Below are positions 50,996-55,874 of a DNA stretch of 55,874 nt, in pieces (within the stretch, counting starts at the first letter, position 1; each line of letters opens with the position of its first letter). The notes below the pieces were generated by a model. That model made no database searches, was not told the origin of the DNA, and was given only the letters and a program-made list of their open reading frames with translations. The translations under genes were made by a program, and so were the position numbers. Source of the stretch: an uncultured Ilumatobacter sp. (GTDB lineage Bacteria; Actinomycetota; Acidimicrobiia; Acidimicrobiales; Ilumatobacteraceae); NCBI GenBank assembly GCA_938091165.1, contig CALKNK010000004.1, positions 1 to 55,874 on the forward strand, read 5' to 3'.

Positions 50996-52323
50996 ATGCG
51001 GGCACCGATCTTCCCGATTCAGACCGTCGGAGCGATTCGACATTCGAGATGAATGGCGGGCACGAGGACCGAGGCTTCGCCCAAATCAGTGACGCTATTG
51101 AGGCAATCGGCCGGGGCGAAATCGTGGTTGTCGTCGATGACGAGGACCGAGAGAACGAGGGTGATTTGATTATGGCTGCGGAGAAGGTCACGACCGAAGA
51201 TGTCGTGTTCTTTCTCCACCACACATCCGGCTTCCTCTGCACAGCTATTACACCCGAACGCGCCCGCGCTTTGCGCCTTGATCCGATGGTTACAGACAAC
51301 ACCGAAAGCATGAACACCGCCTTTCTGGTGAGTGTCGATCATCGAGTGGGAACCTCAACCGGTATCAGCGCCAGTGATCGGGCATCGACTATCCGGGCAC
51401 TCGCTGACGTCGAGACAGCGCCAGCGGATCTGGCGCGCCCTGGCCACGTTCTCCCGCTCGAGGCACGTACAGGTGGAGTTCTGAAGCGGTCCGGACACAC
51501 CGAGGCAACCGTCGACCTAGCCCGGCTCGCCGGACTCCAACCTTCAGGACTTCTCTGCGAGATCGTCACAGGTGACAAGTCAGAGATGGCCCGGGTTGAC
51601 GAACTTCGATCTTTCGCTGACGAGCACGGACTTCTCATGATCACCATTGCCGATCTTGTCCGGTACAGACGCCAGACCGAGAAGCTCGTTCAGCGAGTAT
51701 CGACCGCCAAGATCCCAACGCAATGGGGGACATTCGAATGCCATGCGTTCCGGTCCGAACTCGACGGGATCGAGCACCTTGCATTCACAATGGGCGGCCT
51801 GCACGAAGACGACGGCGACCCAGTCCTTGTTCGAGTGCACAGCGAGTGCCTGACTGGAGATATTTTCGGATCCCGTCGCTGCGACTGCGGCCCCCAACTG
51901 GACGAAGCTATGCGACTCGTCGCTGACGCTGGACGCGGCGCAGTGGTCTACCTCCGGGGACATGAAGGACGCGGTATTGGCATCGGGCACAAGATACGGG
52001 CATACGCATTGCAGGAACGAGGACGCGACACCGTTGACGCAAATCTCGAACTGGGACTGCCTGTTGACTCACGCGAGTATGGAGTCGGCGCCCAGATTCT
52101 TGTCGACCTAGGTGTCACGAAAATGAAAGTGCTGACCAACAACCCAAGCAAATACGGTGGTCTGGCAGGCTTTGGTCTCGAGGTTGTGGAGCGGGTGCCA
52201 ATCTTGTCTACGCCGACCGATGAGAACCTCGGATATCTCCGCACGAAGCAAGAACGAATGGGGCATCTTCTTGGTGACCTCGGCGACCCGCAACCTGGTG
52301 TCATGCCGAAAGAAGAGAGCTGA
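50992..52323 (+). CDS. ribBA: Bifunctional 3,4-DHBP synthase / GTP cyclohydrolase II
   Basis: A 443-residue fusion starting at the GTG at 50992 (an ATG at 51049 is the alternative). The N-terminal RibB part includes VVVVDDEDRENEGDLIMAAE and later DHRVGTSTGISASDRA. The C-terminal RibA part has VRVHSECLTGDIFGSRRCDC with the zinc cysteines and YLRGHEGRGIGIGHKIRAYA. RibB makes dihydroxybutanone phosphate from ribulose 5-phosphate; RibA opens GTP. Both supply the lumazine synthase encoded next. No ribD is in this operon, so the deaminase/reductase must be elsewhere. Confidence 0.96.
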   Translation: MNAGTDLPDSDRRSDSTFEMNGGHEDRGFAQISDAIEAIGRGEIVVVVDDEDRENEGDLIMAAEKVTTEDVVFFLHHTSGFLCTAITPERARALRLDPMVTDNTESMNTAFLVSVDHRVGTSTGISASDRASTIRALADVETAPADLARPGHVLPLEARTGGVLKRSGHTEATVDLARLAGLQPSGLLCEIVTGDKSEMARVDELRSFADEHGLLMITIADLVRYRRQTEKLVQRVSTAKIPTQWGTFECHAFRSELDGIEHLAFTMGGLHEDDGDPVLVRVHSECLTGDIFGSRRCDCGPQLDEAMRLVADAGRGAVVYLRGHEGRGIGIGHKIRAYALQERGRDTVDANLELGLPVDSREYGVGAQILVDLGVTKMKVLTNNPSKYGGLAGFGLEVVERVPILSTPTDENLGYLRTKQERMGHLLGDLGDPQPGVMPKEES

Positions 52324-52326
52324 GCA

Positions 52327-52839
52327 GTGGCAAGCGGAACTGAGCGGGCAACGATGCTCGATCTTGATGCTAGCCATCTACACATCGCCATCATCGCAAC
52401 GCGTTGGAACCAGCAGATTGTCGATCGTCTTATCACCGGAGCTGAACGCGCGCTAGCGGCGGTTGGGGCGACGCATCGCCTCGTCACGGTACCTGGCGCA
52501 TTCGAGCTACCCTTTGCGGCCCAATCGGTGATCTCGTCAGGAACCGTCGATGCCCTGGTCGTGCTCGGCGCAGTGATTCGCGGTGAAACCACCCATTATG
52601 AACTGGTTTCTGAGGGCTGCGCCGCAGGTATTATGCAAGTTCAACTTTCCCAAGGTACTCCTATCGGAATGGGAGTCCTGACGGTCGAGAACGATGCTCA
52701 GGCATTTGCACGCAGCGAGCCAGCTGGCGGACACAATGTTGGCGAAGAAGCCACTAGCGCAGCAATCGAAATGGCCTTGCTCGCAGCTGGAGAAGCAGCT
52801 CAAAGCCCAATCCACGATGCCGGGAGCACCGCATCTTGA
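52327..52839 (+). CDS. ribH: 6,7-Dimethyl-8-ribityllumazine synthase
   Basis: A 170-residue protein starting at a GTG three bases after the ribBA stop. VPGAFELPFAAQ near residue 60, ALVVLGAVIRGETTHYELVS near 78 and IGMGVLTVENDAQAFARSEP near 114 are hallmark segments, with the phosphate-binding G-E-T and catalytic His. It condenses the RibB product with the pyrimidine dione to lumazine, the substrate of RibE. Oligomerisation into 60-mers or pentamers cannot be told from sequence alone. Confidence 0.96.
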   Translation: MASGTERATMLDLDASHLHIAIIATRWNQQIVDRLITGAERALAAVGATHRLVTVPGAFELPFAAQSVISSGTVDALVVLGAVIRGETTHYELVSEGCAAGIMQVQLSQGTPIGMGVLTVENDAQAFARSEPAGGHNVGEEATSAAIEMALLAAGEAAQSPIHDAGSTAS

Positions 52840-52916
52840 TAAACACGTCCGCTTTTTGCGGCCGAGAAATTCATCGTGAAACAGGTGGGCGGCCAAGTTG
52901 CCGTCTCGTAACCATC

Positions 52917-53858
52917 TCACTCAGCCACAAGCTCGGAGGTCTCCGCCTGATCATCCGCGAGCGTCATCTTCAAGAGCGCGACAAACTCGACAGCGTGCGG
53001 GTTCGGAGAAGTCCGAATGGGGAAGTATGCATTGATGCGGCCGGCATGGCGAACAGTGATGTCAGGCACGCGGACCAACGTTCCTGCGTCGAGTCGTGAC
53101 CGAACTGAGCGCTCCCAACCCAGTGCTATACCGCCGTCGCGCTCGGCAACATCAAGGCAAACCTGGTACGAGGTGAATACTACGGACTGAATCCGGCCAG
53201 GCTCGCCGACAAGCGCGGATGCAAGCACGTCCTGCCACGTGGTCCAGCCCGGATTGACATAGTCGACATGCAGCAGCGGCAGCACGGCGAGATCAGCCGT
53301 GGTGACCGGTGTCGGGAGCTTTGCTGCGAACGACGGCGAGCAGACGGGAAACACCGCCTCGTCAGCGATGAAATCAACCGCGAACAGGCTCGATTCACTC
53401 GGGCCGTATCCCAGGGCGAGGTCGAAGTCTTCGTCTGTCGACGCAATCAAATCGTCAGACGCAAGCACGCGAATATTCACATCCGGATGCGTTCGTTGAA
53501 ACTCACCGAGGATGGGAGCGACCGTTGCGGTCGCCAGCGACAAACTCGTGAGCAGCGTGATCGAGTCGTTGCCGAGAGATCGCCGACGGATCAAGTCGGC
53601 TGTCGATGAAAGTTCACTCAATGACAGGCGCACCGACGCAGCGAACAGTTCCCCGTCAGCGGTCGGCGAAACGTCATGACGATGTCGCTCAAAAAGCGCA
53701 ACACCCAGGTCAGTCTCAAGCTCTCGAATACGCCGGCTGACTGTGGCTTGAGACTGGTGCAGTTCATGGGCGGCCCGAGTGAAGTTCTGATGCCGGAATG
53801 CCGCCTCGAAGGCAACAAGTGTCGCAAGGGGGGGTAGCACTTGATCGAATTCAGACAT
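52917..53858 (-). CDS. LysR-type transcriptional regulator
   Basis: A 313-residue protein from the ATG at 53858. The N-terminal winged HTH has AFRHQNFTRAAHELHQSQAT and VSRRIRELETDLGVALFERH, typical of LysR. A long effector domain follows (about 95-300). It is divergent from a 49-residue ORF and an MFS transporter, so it may regulate transport or a small molecule sensed by it. The effector is unknown. A frame from 53927 extends upstream; those codons are less likely. Confidence 0.9.
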   Translation of the reverse strand: MSEFDQVLPPLATLVAFEAAFRHQNFTRAAHELHQSQATVSRRIRELETDLGVALFERHRHDVSPTADGELFAASVRLSLSELSSTADLIRRRSLGNDSITLLTSLSLATATVAPILGEFQRTHPDVNIRVLASDDLIASTDEDFDLALGYGPSESSLFAVDFIADEAVFPVCSPSFAAKLPTPVTTADLAVLPLLHVDYVNPGWTTWQDVLASALVGEPGRIQSVVFTSYQVCLDVAERDGGIALGWERSVRSRLDAGTLVRVPDITVRHAGRINAYFPIRTSPNPHAVEFVALLKMTLADDQAETSELVAE

Positions 53859-53971
53859 TCGCAAACCAAATGCCTGATACCAAAGAACGTCTACCTCGTA
53901 ACATGTAAGCCACCCTACAATCTGCACTAATCAAGTACCTCAATGATCAACTCACGAATGGGAGATGGAAA

Positions 53972-54121
53972 ATGGGAATTGCCGCACCGGCCAGAGAGCG
54001 CAACCAACCCGTGCTCCGTAAGGTCAACCAGTGGGTACGCCACTACCCCGGGTCACTAAGCACTCCGAGCCAAAAGGCACTCGAAACAAATCCCCGCGAC
54101 GCTTACTTCTGGCGCCGCTGA
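53972..54121 (+). CDS. Small ORF between LysR and MFS genes
   Basis: A 49-codon ORF (MGIAAPARERNQPVLRKVNQ..) begins 8 bases after a GGAGAT ribosome site and ends 34 bases before the MFS start. It is basic, with no membrane helix, and its tail (NPRDAYFWRR) is aromatic and basic. It is too short for family recognition. It could be a small regulatory peptide, an upstream leader ORF for the transporter, or chance. The good ribosome site and placement are the only positive evidence. Confidence 0.35.
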   Translation: MGIAAPARERNQPVLRKVNQWVRHYPGSLSTPSQKALETNPRDAYFWRR

Positions 54122-54155
54122 TCCTCGGGACGTCGCCACGGCATAGATTCCAACG

Positions 54156-55334
54156 GTGAGTCCGTGCGTCACATCCGGCCAACGCAATTCGTTGATCGCC
54201 GGCATCTTCGTCGTGGCGTACGGCACCAACGTCTCGACGCCATTTCTCGTTGAGTATCGACGACGCCTCGACCTCGCCGAGTCTGCCACTGTTGCGATTT
54301 TCGTGGTCTACGTCATCGGTATCATGGCAGCGTTACTACTCGCTGGTCCGATGTCGGACCGGTTTGGCAGACGACCAATCGTGTTGCCGATGACTGTGCT
54401 GTCTGGCATTGCCTCACTGGTGATGATCGTCGGCCGTTATGAATTCGTCTGGCTCTTGTTCGGCCGATTCTTGCTCGGCGTTGTCAGTGGCGCCGTGCTG
54501 GGCATTGGAACGGCTTGGCTACTTGAGCTGTACGGACCGGGAAAGGAGCAACGGGCTGCGGTGCGGATCACCCTCGTCACCTACGCAGGATTTGGCCTCG
54601 GGCCGGTGATCTCAGCTCTACTGTTCTGGCTGGCGCCCGGCCCCCTCGTCTTCGCTTTCGCCATTCATGCGGCTGCCTCGTTGGCGGTCGTTGGCCTAAT
54701 GCTCAGGGTTCCTGAGACACATCCGGCCGATGCGGGCCAAAGAATTCGCTTGTCGCTTGGCGTGCCCCCAGCAGCGCGTCAAGCCTTTGTCGTTATTATC
54801 GTCCCCGCAGCCATCTGGGTCTTCGTCTTTCCGTCGGCCGGGTTTGCGCTCTTTCCCGTTCTGGTTGGCGACTCCATCGGCGTCAGCGATGTCGGCGTTG
54901 CCGCTGCCGCTGGAGCCCTGACCGCCTGGTCGGGGCTCCTGTCTCGCCCCCTCGTCGTTGCCATCGGTCCTCGGGCGGCCCTACCACTTGGAATGGCGAT
55001 GGGCACCGCTGGCTACATCGTCGGGACCGTGGCGTTTGCAGCCGACCAGTGGCCGCTTGTTCTCATCTCTGCGCCCCTCCTGGGAGTGGCATCGGGAAGT
55101 TTAATGGTCGCCTGCCTGTCGCTGATTGGAGTCATGACGGACACCGACCGACGAGGGTCGCTGACCTCGAGCTTCTATCTTTTGGCCTACCCCGGGATGG
55201 CGATGCCGTTACTCATCACAACACTGGCCAACCTGAACTCAACATCGGGAGTACTCATCGGGGTATCGGTGGTCGCCGCAGGATGCAGCCTTGTCGTGCT
55301 TGCCGCATCACGCCGCAACATCGTTGGGGCGTGA
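54156..55334 (+). CDS. MFS transporter
   Basis: A 392-residue protein from the GTG at 54156 with twelve hydrophobic helices. The MFS A-motif between helices 2 and 3 reads AGPMSDRFGRRPIVLP. Later pore-lining segments are GIGTAWLLELYGPGKEQRAA and the second-half GVMTDTDRRGSLTSS. It is a secondary antiporter or uniporter, probably for a drug or metabolite; the A-motif favours efflux. The divergent LysR regulator may control it. Confidence 0.85.
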   Translation: MSPCVTSGQRNSLIAGIFVVAYGTNVSTPFLVEYRRRLDLAESATVAIFVVYVIGIMAALLLAGPMSDRFGRRPIVLPMTVLSGIASLVMIVGRYEFVWLLFGRFLLGVVSGAVLGIGTAWLLELYGPGKEQRAAVRITLVTYAGFGLGPVISALLFWLAPGPLVFAFAIHAAASLAVVGLMLRVPETHPADAGQRIRLSLGVPPAARQAFVVIIVPAAIWVFVFPSAGFALFPVLVGDSIGVSDVGVAAAAGALTAWSGLLSRPLVVAIGPRAALPLGMAMGTAGYIVGTVAFAADQWPLVLISAPLLGVASGSLMVACLSLIGVMTDTDRRGSLTSSFYLLAYPGMAMPLLITTLANLNSTSGVLIGVSVVAAGCSLVVLAASRRNIVGA

Positions 55335-55406
55335 ACCAGTATCAGCGTTCAGGTTGACGCCGGGAGAATTCCGGTGGAACCTCTCAAAACATTTTTTTAA
55401 AATTTC

Positions 55407-55433
55407 TCAAGAGATCGTCAAGTTTTCTTCAAG
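55407..55433 (+). promoter_or_regulatory. Three phased TCAAG boxes before LysM gene
   Basis: TCAAG occurs at 55407-55411, 55418-55422 and 55429-55433, an 11-base period on one face of the helix. The block sits in an A/T-rich leader (TTTTTTTAAAATTTC) just upstream of the LysM gene. Same-face spacing suggests a multimeric activator or repressor site. Confidence 0.45.
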
Positions 55434-55450
55434 AGCGTCGATGAAGGTTC

Positions 55451-55874
55451 ATGACAGTAATTCGTCGTCTTGCAGTCGTCGTCACGTTGGGGATCGGCGT
55501 TGGTGCTCTCACCATGCCCGCAATCACTCATGCTGAGAACGAGCAAACCTACGTTGTGGCCGAGGGGGACACTCTGATCGGCATCGCCTCCAAGTCAGGC
55601 ATTCGACTGTCTGATTTGCTGCGCTCCAACAACCTGAGGCTCACCAGCCGGATTCTTCCTGGCCAAGAGCTCGACATTCCCTCATCTGCTGAGGGAACAG
55701 CATCATCAGCCAGCACACCGACCTCGTCAACGGCCGTGCGGGTTGGGGAAACATACGGGGTGCGCTGGGGGGACACACTGATCGGAATCGCCAGGCGCCA
55801 CCGGGTTTCGCTGGCATCGCTCGTCGAAGTCAACCAAATGTCAACCACCAGCCTGATCATGCCCGGCATGCAAC
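55451..55874 (+). CDS. Secreted LysM-domain protein, 3' end cut by window
   Basis: From the ATG at 55451 the product has a signal peptide (MTVIRRLAVVVTLGIGVGAL..AITHA), a first LysM (TYVVAEGDTLIGIASKSGIR to LPGQELDIP) and a Ser/Thr-rich linker. A second LysM follows (YGVRWGDTLIGIARRHRVSL to IMPGMQ) and is cut at the window end. LysM binds peptidoglycan N-acetylglucosamine chains. Catalytic domains (lytic transglycosylase or M23 peptidase) often follow, but any such domain is outside the window. Confidence 0.85.
   Translation, partial: MTVIRRLAVVVTLGIGVGALTMPAITHAENEQTYVVAEGDTLIGIASKSGIRLSDLLRSNNLRLTSRILPGQELDIPSSAEGTASSASTPTSSTAVRVGETYGVRWGDTLIGIARRHRVSLASLVEVNQMSTTSLIMPGMQ

Noticed and set aside
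1..55874. tRNA or rRNA genes
   Set aside because: No tRNA-like TTCRA arm with acceptor pairing and no rRNA motif was noticed on either strand by eye.

Overview
The window looks like chromosome of a free-living actinomycete, most likely of the Acidimicrobiia (an Ilumatobacter-like lineage). This is an inference from gene content: an F420-type luciferase-like oxidoreductase, a PPOX-fold flavin/F420 enzyme, an aerobic benzoyl-CoA (box) gene set under a PaaX-type regulator, many SDR and acyl-CoA genes, GTG starts, and tightly overlapping operons. I saw no rRNA, tRNA, phage, IS element or CRISPR array.

Layout. 1-6250: a 5'-edge-truncated SGNH lipoprotein with a perfect 15-bp repeat tail, a frameshifted mscL remnant, an SDR, a small membrane protein, a coupled alpha/beta hydrolase and F420-type oxidoreductase pair, and glutaminyl-tRNA synthetase. 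6500-16500: a ppx/gppA remnant, then a benzoate catabolic operon on the minus strand (boxC, boxB, hydrolase, benzoate-CoA ligase, SDR, phosphotransferase) divergent from a PaaX-like regulator, plus a thiolase. 16500-22760: a PPOX protein, an acyl-CoA mutase large subunit carrying the isobutyryl-CoA mutase residue pair, an acetylpolyamine-amidohydrolase-like protein fused head-to-tail with it, a PTH2-like protein, a dead inorganic pyrophosphatase, and an SDR with a perfect 12-bp-arm operator-like dyad over its start codon. 23170-30590: mostly membrane and envelope genes (HdeD-like, endonuclease/phosphatase, lipoprotein, a large pseudokinase-flippase fusion, GlsB-like, a DUF1269 remnant, PLDc_N/SHOCT).

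30796-36571 is the most unusual part: three translationally coupled genes encoding two large transmembrane receptors with degenerate class III cyclase-like C-termini, on either side of an MscS channel fused to a cyclic-nucleotide-binding-like domain. By eye the cyclase and ligand-binding signatures are eroded in all three, which suggests a sensory gating complex rather than ordinary cAMP synthesis.

36833-39285: a cytoplasmic-type sulfatase with its formylglycine-generating enzyme. 39500-46440: a YihY fragment, a CPA1 antiporter, membrane proteins, a phage-holin-like/phosphodiesterase fusion and an acetyl-CoA hydrolase/CoA-transferase. 46515-49991: four overlapping genes that look like a lipid or envelope module (flippase-like, CREST hydrolase-like, PlsC acyltransferase, PLDc_N-like). 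50114-52839: an FMN riboswitch followed by ribE, ribBA and ribH. 52917-55874: a LysR regulator divergent from a 49-residue ORF and an MFS transporter, then a LysM secreted protein cut by the window end.

Five decayed genes (mscL, ppx/gppA, ppa, DUF1269, yihY) are scattered among intact operons. Two of the frameshifts fall in short T runs, so sequencing error must be excluded there, but others have lost catalytic residues as well.
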